In this document: positions 46,094 to 60,703 of the stretch, piece after piece
Layout: each line of letters begins with the position of its first letter
Position numbering within the stretch: the first letter of the stretch is position 1
Assembly: GCA_025602905.1 (NCBI GenBank)
Contig: JAHLKI010000012.1
Span: forward strand, 372,001-436,000
Source: Phlyctochytrium arcticum
Taxonomy: Eukaryota; Chytridiomycota; Chytridiomycetes; Chytridiales; Chytridiaceae
Direction: 5' to 3'
Length of the DNA: 64,000 bases
Position numbers and translations under genes: made by a program
Notes under the pieces: generated by a model
What the model was told of the DNA's origin: nothing
Databases searched by the model: none
What the model saw: only the letters and a program-made list of their open reading frames with translations

Positions 46094-48031
46094 ATGTACA
46101 ACCAGGAGCAAACCGTGCCCACAACGTCGATGCAGCTGGTTGATTTGCTGTCAACGCTCAGCTTGTCAGCGTCAACCGCCTCCCCGGCAAGCTCAACGGC
46201 TGTTTTCGCCGAGAATGCTTCAGGCCATCCCGCGACGACCCGGCGCGTGTTCCGGCGTCAGAGCTCTGGTCCACTCACCGAAGCGACTGATACAGAGATT
46301 GCTGTAGGCCCTACTGGGCACTGGGAAAGTCATCCTCCATCCACCGCAACCGCTGCGGGTCAACGCGCAGCAGAGTTGTTTGGCGTGGGTAGAACCAACG
46401 CGTTGCCTGGGGGACGCTCGGGTCTAACCCATCATCAAAGTTTTGGACCAACTAGTGGATCTCCGGCTGCAGCTGGAGCAGTGGGATCATCACCTGGCCA
46501 TCTGTCCCACTGGGCGGGACGTTCAGCGGGCGATGGAGGTTCGCCTATGCACATCAGTCCCACCAAACCCTTGGCACGACCACGAACATTTCAAAGGCTG
46601 GCCACTGCCAACGGAGGACAGGGCCGGCGTGTCCTGTTTCCTACCTCTCCATCTGCAGCCGTACAAATGATGGACGGATCCAGCATCTCGAGTTCCCACC
46701 ACAACGAACTGAGTTCTTCAACACCGTTGGTCTGTCCCGGAACCCCAGATCCGCGACGGCGGCTCGTTCGTCACCATACAGCTCCAGACGGTAACCGCTC
46801 CTCGACATGCGCAGCAACGTCCAACTCTGCATGTACCCCCCGCCGACATCTCTTCCCTCCATCCCGACAGTTGGCCGGCACCAAACGCTCGTCATGCACC
46901 ACCCCACCCTCTCAATCCGCAACGCGCGTCCGTCCCCTGAATTCGATGCACCCCTCTTCCAGCACCTCTCCACGCGCATTAACCGCCCGTCATACCTTTC
47001 CCCGAGCGCCAGAGAAGCGCCGCTCGTCCTCCAACATCTTCCTAAGCGCTTCTCGACCATTAACCTCAGAATCTGCATTCTGTCTCTCGCGGCTGCGTCG
47101 TGCCGGTCGCTTTAGCCTTCCCCGATATAAGCGCGTCACCGTGGGCGATCTATTTGATCCACTTGGAAGTAGCTCACTGGGTTGCCCCGAGGATGGTGAT
47201 GACGAAAGTGATTCGAATGATGAACTCAACAGGGATGATGATGACCGATTTTTAGTCCGTGGTGCCGGGGGTGTCAGAAAGCGGTTCCGCCGAGCGCTGA
47301 CGACCGACTTTTACGGGTTCTCTGACCAAATGTCGTCCCTTATGAACCATAATGGTTCCCACCAGAATTCGACTGCGCAATCTGAACGCCATGAGGAGCG
47401 GACGGCAGCCCACAGTTGGGAGCTGCAAATGGATACCCCATTGCGCCGAGGCTTGACCCGGTGCGTGTCACCCCAACTCTTGTCTCCGCAGGGCGAACCT
47501 ACAGAACCCTTCATATCTCATTCTGCACTATCCTCCCCGCCGCGGCCAGCCAAACGCGTGCAGCAAGGCAAATGGCTGACAGCCGACGACGTGTCAAGTT
47601 CCTTTGCTTCTTTGAGCTTGAATGCAAACTCTTGGCAAGTTCCACCCCAACAGCCGCACCGAGAAGAAGGCTCCCAGACCCAGCCGCAGGAACAAGTTGC
47701 TAGTCTTGTACCTGAGCCATATCAAACCACTGTCAAACGCCCACACCCTTTTTCGTGCCCATTCCCTACTCCAACCAGTAACGCCGCTTTCAAAACCCTC
47801 AACTTTGGACCCAATGCTGAGGATGAGCACCTTCTCCTCCACTACCCGGCATCTCCCACGCCCCTCCTTCGCCCGCACACGCCTTCTCCCCCTTCTACTA
47901 ATTACTTTCCCGTGGCGGCGGAATCCTGTCACGACAATTTGAACGCTAGTATCGGGAGCGCCGGGATGGCGCCTGGTTCTCCTTGCGCAAAGTTTGGCGA
48001 GGCAGTCAAAGTTGGCATGTTGGGTGTCTGA
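46094..48031 (+). CDS. Ser/Thr/Pro-rich, largely disordered protein of unknown function
   Basis: A single-exon frame of 645 aa starts at ATG 46094. Composition is rich in Ser, Thr, Pro, Gly and Arg with no globular domain or membrane segment recognised. Many short basic-plus-Ser/Thr-Pro sites (RRQSSGP, KRRSSSN, ISPTKPLARPR, TPRRHLFPPSR) are candidate kinase sites of the CDK or PKA type. A moderately ordered patch near 325-360 (RLRRAGRFSLPRYKRVTVGD) is followed by an acidic run (DGDDESDSNDELNRDDDD) and FRRALTTDFYGFSDQMSSL. This could be a phosphoregulated cell-cycle or transcription regulator, but nothing identifies a family. The length of the open frame (1.9 kb) and normal codon use support a real gene. 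Confidence 0.7.
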   Translation: MYNQEQTVPTTSMQLVDLLSTLSLSASTASPASSTAVFAENASGHPATTRRVFRRQSSGPLTEATDTEIAVGPTGHWESHPPSTATAAGQRAAELFGVGRTNALPGGRSGLTHHQSFGPTSGSPAAAGAVGSSPGHLSHWAGRSAGDGGSPMHISPTKPLARPRTFQRLATANGGQGRRVLFPTSPSAAVQMMDGSSISSSHHNELSSSTPLVCPGTPDPRRRLVRHHTAPDGNRSSTCAATSNSACTPRRHLFPPSRQLAGTKRSSCTTPPSQSATRVRPLNSMHPSSSTSPRALTARHTFPRAPEKRRSSSNIFLSASRPLTSESAFCLSRLRRAGRFSLPRYKRVTVGDLFDPLGSSSLGCPEDGDDESDSNDELNRDDDDRFLVRGAGGVRKRFRRALTTDFYGFSDQMSSLMNHNGSHQNSTAQSERHEERTAAHSWELQMDTPLRRGLTRCVSPQLLSPQGEPTEPFISHSALSSPPRPAKRVQQGKWLTADDVSSSFASLSLNANSWQVPPQQPHREEGSQTQPQEQVASLVPEPYQTTVKRPHPFSCPFPTPTSNAAFKTLNFGPNAEDEHLLLHYPASPTPLLRPHTPSPPSTNYFPVAAESCHDNLNASIGSAGMAPGSPCAKFGEAVKVGMLGV

Positions 48032-48282
48032 CAGTGCAGAAAGTTGAAGCTGTCGGTGTCGAAACCTCGTCTGTATATATACCCCCATCCTTTAATATCC
48101 CGTATATGACATACCCCTTCCTCCAAACCCAAATTGTCCTTGTGATCCCCATTAGACTATAGAGGAAAAGAGAGTGTTGCGTCGAGCTATCTTTTCAAAA
48201 TTGGATTTTAAATAAATAATTTGTACAGTGCTTGTCTGGCGTGTACATGGTTGGGGTTACGTGTTTTCGGAGGTGACGGGGC

Positions 48283-49782
<1,500 letters not shown>

Positions 49783-50073
49783 TGGGGGTTGTGCTTGTTT
49801 TTCGAGGCAATTTCACCGCAGTCAGAGGTTCCCCGCCTTGTCCCGCTCAGTCTACTCGTGTTTCCAGTGTCGCAAAGGGATTTGTCCTCTCCAAAAGGCA
49901 GTTTGCTCTACGAATGTGAAATTTGGGAGAACCAAACTTTTCCAGAGGTGTGTCACGTCAATAAAACGGCGATAAATATCTCATTTGATCAAAACAAGGC
50001 CAAATATGCTTTACAGCCACTTGTGACAGTTTTGACTTTTGATGTTTTCCCAACTGAAGTCTGTCGCTCACGA

Positions 50074-51362
50074 ATGGCACCACAGAAAAAACAACAGCAG
50101 CAACCGCAGCATCCACGGGCTGCGACCCAGCAAGCGCTCATTACCGATGAAGAAACAGCGTTGAGAAACCGAAATCGACGAGTCGTTTTCAAACATGTGC
50201 TGGACTCCCCTTTCAACTTTGAATGGTACGTACTGTTGCTCGACCAATGTATCTCGAATAGTAAAACTAATGGTTCTCTTAGGCCTGTTATATCGGCGAA
50301 TGACAATGAAGTTATCCTGCAGGCTTTATGTGACATCCTCTCCTCGGTCGGTGCATATCGTCTAAAAGAGAAGGAACGTAAAAATGCCATTCTCAAACAA
50401 AAGATTATTGCCCGCAAAGTGGCACGAAACGAGGCAAAGACAGCAAAGGCAACTTCTGAAGCTCAAATTGGAGCTAGAACAACTGAAGATGGTGATGAAA
50501 CAAAAGTGGAGAAGAAAGCGTTGACTTTGGATGAGATGGAGGCCGCCCGCAAGTTGGCCAAGAAGAAAAAGAAGAAGGTTGTGGAGACTGTGTCTAAGGA
50601 TGCAGACGTGGTTGCACCCAGCGTATCGCACGCAGAGAATGTCTCCTCTCCCAATCTTCAGCCCATGGATATAGTCGAAGCCGAACCCCCATCTGAATTA
50701 CTTCGCCCGCTAAAATCCATCATTCTCGGCATCAACTCAGTAACCGCAGCACTTCAATCCGCCATTTCCTCTGCAACAGAGTCGCCCCCACCGCTTTCCG
50801 CATCTCCTCGCATCATATTTCTTTGTAGCGGGGATGTTCCAATATCGCAACTGTATGCCCATATTCCCACCATGACGTTTCTCTCGGGGCACAATGTTCT
50901 GTTGGTCCCACTGGCAGCAGGGAGTGAACAGCGACTGTGTGAAGCCTTGGGGATCAAGCGAACAACTATACTTGCGATCAAGGTATGGGTATTTGAGAGA
51001 CTTTAATCTTGTTCATAGCATTTACTCTTTCGCTCGAACAGCGCAACACTCCCGAGTTTGACGCGTTACACAGTCTGGTGGCTAGCAAAGTCAGTTTGCC
51101 CAATATCCCATGGATAAGTCGTCCATCACCACCAGGAACAACCAGCTCCGGTACGGGTGCACAAGCTGCACCAAGCAACGTTATCGGCAAATACATGCCG
51201 ACAAAGATCTCGACCATAAAGACATCTGCGCCCAATATGGGCAAGAGGAAGCAAGGTGGCGAACCATCTCAAAAGCAGCAGAACACACCGAAAAAGGCAA
51301 AGGGGAAGTCAGTGCAGAAGTCTGACAGTACCCCCAGCAAAACACCAAAACCTCCACCATAA
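50074..51362 (+). CDS. POP3: RNase P/MRP subunit Pop3-like (L7Ae fold)
   Basis: Three exons, 50074-50225, 50283-50982 and 51042-51362, encode 390 aa. The conserved start FKHVLDSPFNFEWPVISAND (residues 36-55) matches the Pop3 signature (FK-x-VLDNP-[FY]-x-x-x-WP). An L7Ae-like core follows around 205-275 (ILGINSVTAALQSAI, IIFLCSGDVPISQLYAHIPT, VLLVPLAAGSEQRLCEALG). The inserted region (about 85-195) and the C-terminal 90 residues are Lys-rich and disordered, consistent with RNA binding. Pop3 binds the RNA subunit of RNase P and RNase MRP, which process tRNA and rRNA precursors. The ATG at 50074 was chosen because the conserved block begins shortly after it and upstream sequence has no family resemblance. 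Confidence 0.85.
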
Positions 51363-51510
51363 ACACGAGTTCCTACACATTGACATTCTATTGAGTCCAT
51401 ATACCCATTAAATACTATTAAGCATCGTACAGAAATATACGCATAATTTCCACGCTCACACTCCCATCGATCGTTCGCGAGGTAGACGACCGAGTAAGCA
51501 AACTCATGAT

Positions 51511-53800
51511 TCAGGAATGACCATCTTGCTGCCTGTTGCCTAGACCCAGACCGTCTTCCCCGGGTAATTTCCTACTCGACGTTGACGTGCCTGGTGGACC
51601 TGGCTTGCCCACATACTCGTATGATCCTGCAGTATCGGTCTCCGGGGCGGACTGGTTATTGTTTGTCCGATTATAGGGATCCTGGGACGCTATACCAGCT
51701 GCTGGTGCAATAGACATCCGGGATGCCATCCATTCCATACGTTCCATGGCATCACCAAACCGGCGATTCATTTCCAGCACTCGGTCTTCATTCATCGTGA
51801 GCCGACTCTGAGAAGACGAAGCGGTTATTCAAGAGTCATGAAGGCCAAAGCACAAATCCGACTGACCTCTATTATGTTCATCGTCTGAGTTAATACGTCG
51901 ACCTGCCGAACAATGTGTTGCAATGTCGAGGCAACTTCATCTGGAATAGTTCGAACTTCCAATGGCGTTGTGTAAGATTGTTGCGATGGGTTTTCTTGAT
52001 GGGCCCGAATGTCCATAGATTGGCGAAGGGGGGACGAGTGGCGCTGGAAAGGAGGTTGGGAGGAAGGTGGTTGATGGGATGGCTGATCATTAAAGTCCTA
52101 TTGGGAAAACTTAATTAATTTTACGCGATCCCGAAGGGACATACGAGTCTTACCTGCTCGGCAAAGAGAGATGGCCCTACATCAACAATGGGTGGTCTTG
52201 ACGTCCCATTTATCCTCCCTGATACTCCACCACTAGAGCCTTTTTGCGCCGTCACGCCCCCTGACGCTGCAGTGGGTATCGGCCCAGCCATAGTGGGGCT
52301 CTTTCCCCTTGACGCAGTTGAAGGGTATATTTCGGGATGAGCATGATGTGAGCTGTGGTTATATTGGTGACTGGTAGCTTGAGAGCGGCGGCTGGTTGTG
52401 CCTAGACAATCCAGTTAGCTTGCTAGATCCCCTGATTCTGGTTCGCATTTGAATTATTACCAAAATCCTCGAGCTCCTGCCCACCCTCATTTGGCAAGCT
52501 ATCAAAATTACTCTTCCAAACCATGACTTGCGAGTCACTGCCACCGGAGGCAAAATAGTCACCCTGTGGCGAAAACACCGCTGTAGTCGTTGGGCCGTGT
52601 TTATGCCCGTGCAAAGTGTAAAAGAGGTGGCCTTCTTTCAAATCCCAAATCTACCGCATGTCAAAATCTTTGCTTAAAGGTCGAAAGTCTTGGGGTCGTA
52701 CCTTTACAACTCCATCCCATCCCGTGCTCACTAGCCATTCACCGCCAGGTCCGCCAAACGAGATGCTGTTTACTCCGGCACTGCCCGAACCATCCCCACT
52801 TCCAGCGCCATGCGCGTCCCCGTAATGTTGAATCAGTTTATGTGTGCGGATGTCGAAAAGTTTGATGGATCTGTCCGTAGATGCGGAAGCCACCACCGTG
52901 CCAGCAGGGTGGAAAGCAACTGAAGAGATCATTCTAAAGGAAAATGGTGTTAGCTCGTGCTTTCATAACATAGAATGAATCAGCGTTGGTACCCGGTGTG
53001 ATCCCAATATGTTTTGACACAGGATTTGCTGGCCAGGTCCCAGAGCTTGACCGTCTTGTCGTCACTTCCCGACACTACGAGTCGCGAGTCGGGTGAGAAT
53101 TTCGCTGTGCGTACCCAGTTCAGATGCCCTGCCAATGTATATTGGAACTTTGTCCGGTGCGTTGACCAAATCTTGAAACAGCCCTATGAGCACGAATAAT
53201 TCCTGTGGTTTCCCGGTTCATTCTCACCTTTATCGTTTTATCATCTGAAGCAGTAAGTAGGGAGTCGCTATCTCGTGAGAACTGGACGGTGCGCACACAC
53301 GACGTATGCGCCTTAAATACAGTCACATCTCCCTTCCTAATACCAAATATTGAGTTCTTGTTATGGTAAGATGCGCATGCCATTTGGCTACTCACACATT
53401 CGGAGTCCAAAGTCTGACGGTTTTGTCTCTCGAACTACTTGCCAGCAAGTTCCCAGAAGATGCAAAATCCACACTCGTCACAGGCCCCTAATAAACACGC
53501 CAATATCTCAGTCATTGGGTATTGATGGTTCATCGCCGTGCCTTGCTTACTTTATGACCCACAAATCGGAATGCTCGCAGCTGTGGTTTAAAGTTCCAGA
53601 CCATAACAGAATGATCCATAGACGCTGATGCCAGCTGGGTCATGGACGGCTTGAAACAAAGACTAGTAACCACATCCTTATGGCCGCGAAAAGAGCGTTC
53701 GAGGGTGGGATCTTGAAGCTGAAGGTAAGACGACTAATGAGATTCATTAGCTTTCCCAGTCCTTTCTCCGTGAGGGGGAACCCATGTCTTCCTTTACCAT
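51511..53800 (-). CDS. POC1: Centriolar WD40 protein POC1
   Basis: Ten exons on the minus strand: 53800-53798 (start codon alone), 53718-53551, 53487-53396, 53336-53228, 53171-52993, 52933-52702, 52650-52461, 52401-52154, 52097-51867, 51807-51511. They encode 582 aa. Seven WD40 blades match POC1 closely: [98 protein letters not shown] and [21 protein letters not shown] low-complexity linker follows, then a C-terminal coiled coil ([20 protein letters not shown] ... [20 protein letters not shown]). POC1 stabilises centrioles and basal bodies, so it supports a flagellated life stage. Blade 6 contains an unusual Gly/Ser-rich insertion ([13 protein letters not shown]). The start exon is inferred from a GTAAAGG donor. 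Confidence 0.92.
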
Positions 53801-54153
53801 ATTGAAGATATGCACTGTCTGTCGGATTCACTCGTCCCAGGTGCGCTTTCCCAACAATAACTTCAGTCAACCGGACTATCCGCCGGAAGGCCACTCCACT
53901 GCCGTTGCTAGCACTATTTGCTGTTGCGCCCCGCCCTTGCTACTAATGCCTCCCGTTGATCCACTGTCAATTTCCTTGCTAGCAGACGGTCGCGATCATT
54001 GGCCAGCGCGGGTTGTTTCTTCACGCGTTCTCGAAATTCGCTCAAGGAGCTAGGGCTGGCGGATCTGGATTTGGGACCAACCGATGTACTTTCAAGCAAA
54101 AATTTGATTACAAAAATACATGTAGTTGAAGATAAAGGATAACCGGGAACAAT
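53801..54153. other. Intergenic region with a small open frame of uncertain status
   Basis: The interval is about 350 bp between POC1 and the SEC7-type gene, both on the minus strand. A 61-codon minus-strand frame (54099-53914) reads like charged protein (SASPSSLSEFRERVKKQPAL ... LARKLTVDQREALVARAGRN) but has no ATG in frame. It may be an exon whose start was not found, or chance. Confidence 0.3.
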
Positions 54154-57100
54154 CTAGCGAATGTATTCGTCCCCAACGCGCTCCATAAACTCTTGTAGAG
54201 CAGCCCGGACCTCAGCTCGGTCAACTCCCATCATACGAACCCCCAGCTTAAAGTACTGCGGGATTTGCTTTCGAAGCTCAAGGTGCGGTCGTGCCTGAGA
54301 ATCACCTCTCGTACTATCATCGCTGGGTTCTGATGGATCATTGTCGCCGTTGGGTTCCGTCATTTGCGTCGCGTTCTGCCATAGGCCGTCCACATTGATC
54401 AGTTCGCGGAAGACCATAACAATGACTGGGCTCCACAGTCCAATGTGAAGCTGATTGCGCTGTTGATCGACCAGGAAATCGACGTAGCGCTTCAAGACAT
54501 CAAGCGTCTGCTTGACTAGCTCGGGTAAAACGTCCTGGTCAGACGATGGGGATTCCGATGTGTCAATGTCCTGAGTTTGACAAGGCTCCCCAGTGGTCTG
54601 GGCACGGTATGCGGCAAATAGCATGCGTAAGTAGGTGGAGAAACTGACTGTTTCTTGTTTGACGAGATGAGGAAGCTGTGGTACCAAACCTCGCTTGTAT
54701 ATCGCATAGCGGAGGTCATTGTCTTCGTTGAAGGCCCGCGCTACCGCATACGAGTTGAATAAGCACTTCAACCATCGCGTCCTGTACATTGGTGGGATAA
54801 TGGTAATGGCGTAGAAGATTTTCTGCTTGGAGTCTATTGTTGGGGTGCCAGGAACTCCTAAATCTCCCTTTGGTAACCCCTTGTCTTCACCCGCTTTGCT
54901 ACTACGTCGGTCGGGGATCGCCCGAACCTCACTGTTCCGCCGTCCCGATCCAACATACTTTGTAAAGGCAATGTCACGCAACGCCTGCACCAGCTCCAGA
55001 TGGGTGACACATTTGATCAATGTATGTTCAAAATCCAGCGTCTCCAGCGTTACACGAATATCCACCGACCGAGCTGTCTGGTATCCGGCTTTAACGACTT
55101 CGGACGTTACAGAATCGCCTTTTATCGTTTCAGGATCAGTCAGTCCTTTGCCATAGTCGCAGCACAACAACTCTGCTGGCACCGTCTTTAAGAAGGCACG
55201 TTCTACACCCTCCGTGACTACTTCCCAGTTCCCACTTTTACCAAATCGTCCAATGTTGTCACGAATCAGTCCATGAAGGCATATTCCGCCTGTTGTAGCC
55301 AGCTTCTCATCTCGTCGCTGTAACATACCGACCAGTAAGTCCAACACCCCACGAATGAGCTCGTTATTGCACTCCGTCGCAATTTTGTTGAAAAAGGAGG
55401 TAGTCAAATCAACATATAGGCGCAGCCCATGAACCAAAATGGCCGTGTCCGCTTCTTTTGCTCTGGCACGAGGTTGAGAGGGGCCATTTCCGTCTGCTCG
55501 TTCTCCCAAGTCAGAGAAAATGGGCAAAATGACACTGCGCTGCAGATTTTTCCAGTACTTGACATCAAACAGATGGCCCGCTGATTTCAAAGTGTCGAAT
55601 AACGCGTCAATCGTCTTTGTTCGTACTGGTACTGATTCGGAATCAATCACGACGCGAGAAAAGGCGGAGAGGATAGGAAACCATTTGAGGAAAAAGTGAT
55701 CCTCACTGACAATACCATTCGCCTGGAGGTAAGGTTGCGTATTTGTCCGTTGGAGAGGAATGGTAGAGCCCGAAAATTGCGTGGGTAGGGCAACGCTGCT
55801 AATCGCGGGGGCCACCTTAACGGGTGCTGCTCCATCTGGCTCGCTATTCGACAAACGCCGAGTTTTCAGATCTGCCATGTCAGCCCCATGCTTGGCCAAA
55901 TAATTCGCACAGGCCTGCAACAATTGGATGCTGCCCATGACAACTTCGTCATGCGTCGTTCCGCTACCGTCCAACAAAGCAAAATCGGCCAGACATGCGA
56001 TGTAGTCCACGAATCCCCCGGCATTATTGACAGCCTCAAAATGTTCCCGGAACACTAATTGAACCGTTGAAAATGCGGTTCGCAGCATCTTTTCATCTCC
56101 AGAGTTGGCCTGAGCTGCTTTTGCCAAGACCACAAAGATACTCCGCCACCCGGAACGTATACTCTTTGCTCGTGCTGCAATCATGTTGGCCATACTAGTC
56201 AAAATGAGTTCCTTGATCAACGGGCTCGAGTTGTTCTTCATGATCCACTCAAAACTTCGTAAAAACTCATTTTGAGCCGAGTAATGACCCAACTCCTCGC
56301 GCTCCAAAAACTTCATGCTCAGTTGGCGCAACGAGTCCACAGCAAATGTTGAGACGATCGTATTCGGATGACATGCCACGGTATTGAAGTATGGCTGCAA
56401 AATGCGCCATATCTGTGTCCACTCAAATCGGATGCGAGGCATGTTGTAATATGCGATTTCGACAATCTTTTGCAACAAGTACATGCGTGGTGGCCCAGAG
56501 TGCAACAGCTGGGGCATGCCACCTACGGGTGTGGCAGGATCGAGACCAACCTCTTCCATAGAGACATGGCACAAACATTTGAAAAAGTGGATGATGGCCG
56601 TCGCAGAAAGGTTTAAGGTGTTGGTGAAAATACGATCTACTGCCACCACTGTTGCCTGGCTATGGAATTCTGCAATAAGCTTTTCCACAGCTGGGTTCGG
56701 TCGAGAGGTCGCAGTCAAGTCTTCGATTGTCTTGTATGTGTTGGAGCGAGTTATGGTCCCCTTGGGTGCCCCAGATAGCGTCAAATCACTATCTGACGTG
56801 TTTGCACCCGCCCGGTCCTTGTCTGCACTCGGACGAGCCGCCTCGTCAAATGAGTCTCGATTGGCGATGAGCTGTAGCCGCTCGAGATGAGAGATTGATT
56901 TCAATACTTGCATCCAACTAGATTCCAAGTATTCGCTCAAGACATTGGCAATCATAATGAGCGTCTTGATGGCTTTGATGTTTTTGGGTCGAATGTGTTG
57001 AATGTGTGACAGACCGGTTAGCTTATTGAGCGAAGTCACAAACGCATCGCGCTCAGTCTCCATCCGGAATATACTAGCAAGCCGAATAGACGCTGCGAAA

Positions 57101-60100
57101 CCCTCTAAACACAAATCAGCCGGTCGTGGTTCCCCTCGATTCACTTCCGCCGTTGCATCGGCATTCTCGTCGTCATCCTGAGCGGCCTCAAAGGCTAAAC
57201 TAAAAACAGCCATGAGTGGCCATGAAGCCATGCCAAACATGGGTCGCGCCAAATCAGCATTGGTAGCTGTTCGGAACGGGGCAACAATCCTGGAGGCATT
57301 CTGAATGAGTTGCTGACTCTTTTTCTGCACCTGCTGAATCTCCTTGCGGAATAATTCCATCCGTTGTTGGTCATTCAGGTCACCGGCTCCCCATCCGATC
57401 GCCATCTGAGCCAGCTTCCCAGCTTGCTCCTCCTCCATCACAATCTCATTGTTGGAGACTTCATCAAAAATGGCGCCCAGGAAATCATCAGGGAAATCGG
57501 TTCCGTCGTTGATTCCCCGATTGTTCTTCAAGAACGCCGCCTTGTCCATGCGGACCTTAATCGTTGGCGAATGCTGATCTGTGTTGAGCATGATGACAGA
57601 GAATGCCAGGGTATATGCGGCGTCAGCTCGAACAAAGACTTCCGGGTTTGTCTCATAGTACCGATCCGCAAACTTCTCCATGATTCGATCAATTTTTTGG
57701 GCCTCACCCGGCAATCGGAAAGTTTGCAAGAAGGCACGCAAGGCATCCACAAAGGCCGTTTGCGCAAAGTCGAATTGGTCGATAAACTCATGCATGACTT
57801 CGATATTAAATGCATTGCCCTCTCCCAGATACTCGCCGATAGCGGCTTTGGTTAATCCATCGGTAACCCGAAGGAAGCGGGCAATGGCTTCCGCATTATC
57901 CTCGACAAAATCGTGCTTGATGAAAGCTTTGATACCATCTTTGGGCTTCATGTTAAAAATCCGAACATCCTTACGCATGAGTTGCTTGCGCGACGTAACA
58001 TTCTCAAGCTGCAAAGAATCATCGTCCGGCGAGATGGGGTTTAGATTGTGAAGCGAGCCCGTGCTGCCATTCACAGATCCATGGGGTGCATGCTCCATGG
58101 AGACAGAATACAGTGGGTGTTTGTATATAAGTTTCGGATTAGCTTGACTGGTTGGCGCAAGGGCATCCAAAAAGCTCTTTGCCGTATTGGTACTACCGGT
58201 GCTGTTGGCAGTATGGGCAGGGGGAGCTGATCCATCAATAGCCTTCGGAGGCGCCAACATACCATCCGTACCGCGACTTTCAGACTCGGACGCCCGCGAC
58301 CGACCCTCTCCATCGCGACTTGAGGTAGAAAAGCGGGATATTTCTCCACTTTTCCGCGGTCGAAGACTCGTTTGAGGCAGATTAGGTGCAACCTCTTTAC
58401 TCCATTCGGTCAGTGATGAACATAGCGCAACCAAGCAACACAGGCCGCGAAGACGCATCCGTCGCTCCTGTACCTTCTGCTGCTGCTCCTTGGAATCAAA
58501 GCCGGCAGCGCTGGCAGCTAGACCCATAAATCCACTTGATGCCGGGACGCTATTGGCATCACGGCCCTGAGCTACTCGGCTACAGACATTGACGATTCGT
58601 TCAAAGAGGGAAACCATCGCCATGTCGCAATCGTAATTCAAGTAAATGTCGGCCAACGTTTGAGGATTCTCACAAATCTTGAGCAGTGCCTGCAAAACCA
58701 ATCGTTTTTGGGTGTAGGTCGAGTTGCCCATCTCCAGAATATGCAAGTATATGGTATTGAGCAGCACTTCAATTTCAGTCTTAAGCTTTGATCGATAGAA
58801 CCGAGTGACCATCAAGAAAATGGATAAACTCAACTCGAAAAGCGTCGGATCGGTTGTAGTACCATTTCTAGAAATGGACATACATAGATTTTGACGAATC
58901 ACATTGATATACAGATCGTCCGATTGGAAAACTGTTCCGCAATTGTTTAGAACTGACATGATCAATTCGAGCGCAAGTTGCCGGGCCTTGGTAGATTGTG
59001 GAGATATTTCATCCATGGGTTGCGAGGCTACTTCTTGCATGTGTGCTGCACTAAAAGTGGTGGCGGCAGCATTAAGTGACCCTTCCGAGGTGAGCGATAG
59101 GCGGCACAGTAGTCGAAAAACGAGGAAAACATCTTTCCGCAAAATTTCATTGTAAAACGCGATGGTTGGGTCGTACATGTTGTTTTTTGACTGAGGAGAT
59201 GCAGATATGGGTTGGTGTTCGGGGGAGGCTGGATTGATATGAGGCGATGCAGCAACTGCGTGTCCATTGGTTTGAGCAGCTTGATCGTCTTTGTCAGAAT
59301 CCAAATTGGTATCAATTGAGAGTGGATTGGACGTCTCATTGCCGGGTACTTGATCAACTTCGTGCGTGGCATCAACGGAGGGTTGTGTATCTGTTGACTC
59401 CAAGCCGTCTACTACTTTCGACGAGTCGTTGATATCTGGATTTGAGGCAGCGTCCGAGACACTCTTACGACTTTCTTCCTTACTGTTAGAGGCATCAACA
59501 GTTTCCGGAGCTACGCTCTTCTCGGCAGCCTCCGCGATCGGACTATCATTTACTGCCGCCATTGGTACTTCATCCTCAGTTGAGCTTATGGGACCAGATT
59601 CTACAGACTCGTCTTGCGGTAAAACGTCATCGGCTCTGGTCTCAGCATCCTTCTTCATAACCAATTTCTGTGGCTCCGGTCCAGCAGGACTCATGCCAGT
59701 CAAGTTTTCTATTTCAGCCATAGATCCCGTCTCCAAGCCCCGAGCGAGAACTTCTGCGTAGCGCTCCATTCGCGAGAAAATCAAATTGACCATTTGAGTC
59801 AAGGATGCTTTTGCAGTCATTTGATTGACCTGCGTTCTTGAGTGAAGGTGAATGTTGAAGCACGTTTGTATGACTTTGAGCAGTGACACTTCATGAACTT
59901 CGCACGCGGTTGATGTAACGGCAGTCAGTAAAACTTTCAAGACTTGCAACTGTACAGTTTCATCGCTCGGTGCGACTGAGAAGGAGGTACATACGGTATG
60001 GATGATTTCATCAATGAGGAAAGGATTGGGAGGGTAATGGGCAGTGTCGCTGGGTTTGGCTGGGAGGAGAGATGTACTACGAGGGGTAAATGCAGGGGCC

Positions 60101-60703
60101 GCAGCCTCTTCCGAACGTTTTGCGTCGGGATCCTCACCAGCAGAACCATTCTCTTCCGTGGCTGGTGGCACATCAGCATCATCATCATTCGTGGGCGCAT
60201 CTTTTGATGTTGTGGGCTCTGCCAGGGATGCTGACGAGCTCGGCACAGGCGAGGATGTATCCAGTTGGGACAGATCATTTCCTGGTGTAAGTGGGGTCCG
60301 GGCTGGGGTAGATGGCAAGTCTGTGACTTCTGATGCTTGTGAAGAAAGTGGAAGGGCGCCCCGTAATGCATTATGGGCAATAAGCTTTTGGAGACAGTCC
60401 AAGGCAACTTCGCGTGCGCGAGGCGGCTGGCTATAGTGACAGGCGATCTTGAACGGTTTCCAGTAGTTGTCCGCGCTATAGATCCGTGGTCGAGTCAGAA
60501 TAACAAGTCTCACGGAAAGGAAAGGTGTTGGAGGCACTACACATGTTGTGCTGCTTGCCCACGTACCTAATGTTCGGGTTGTCCTTCTCAGTTTGCAGAC
60601 GGGCCGTGGCAGCCTCAACCGCTTCGCGCAGCTCCTTGGTGCGCACGGCCTCGGCCTGCAAGCGCTCCAGCGTCGAGCCAATGAGGGCCGCAGTCCCAGG
60701 CAT
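54154..60703 (-). CDS. SEC7: BIG/SEC7-type guanine nucleotide exchange factor for Arf GTPases
   Basis: Two exons, 60703-60567 and 60508-54154 (a single 6.35-kb exon), encode 2163 aa, in the range of Sec7/BIG1/BIG2. Order of parts: N-terminal DCB region (ELREAVEAATARL, NYWKPFKIACHY); an acidic, Ser/Pro-rich linker; HUS domain (ILRKDVFLVFRLLCRLS); the catalytic Sec7 domain at about 885-1073 (KPKDGIKAFIKHDFVEDNAE, FRLPGEAQKIDRIMEKFADR with the glutamic finger at about 982, FSVIMLNTDQHSPTIKVRM); then HDS1-4 repeats. It activates Arf1 at the trans-Golgi for coat recruitment. The first exon ends in NPNIR, and joining to LVILTRPRIYSADNYW is by phase. Confidence 0.95.
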
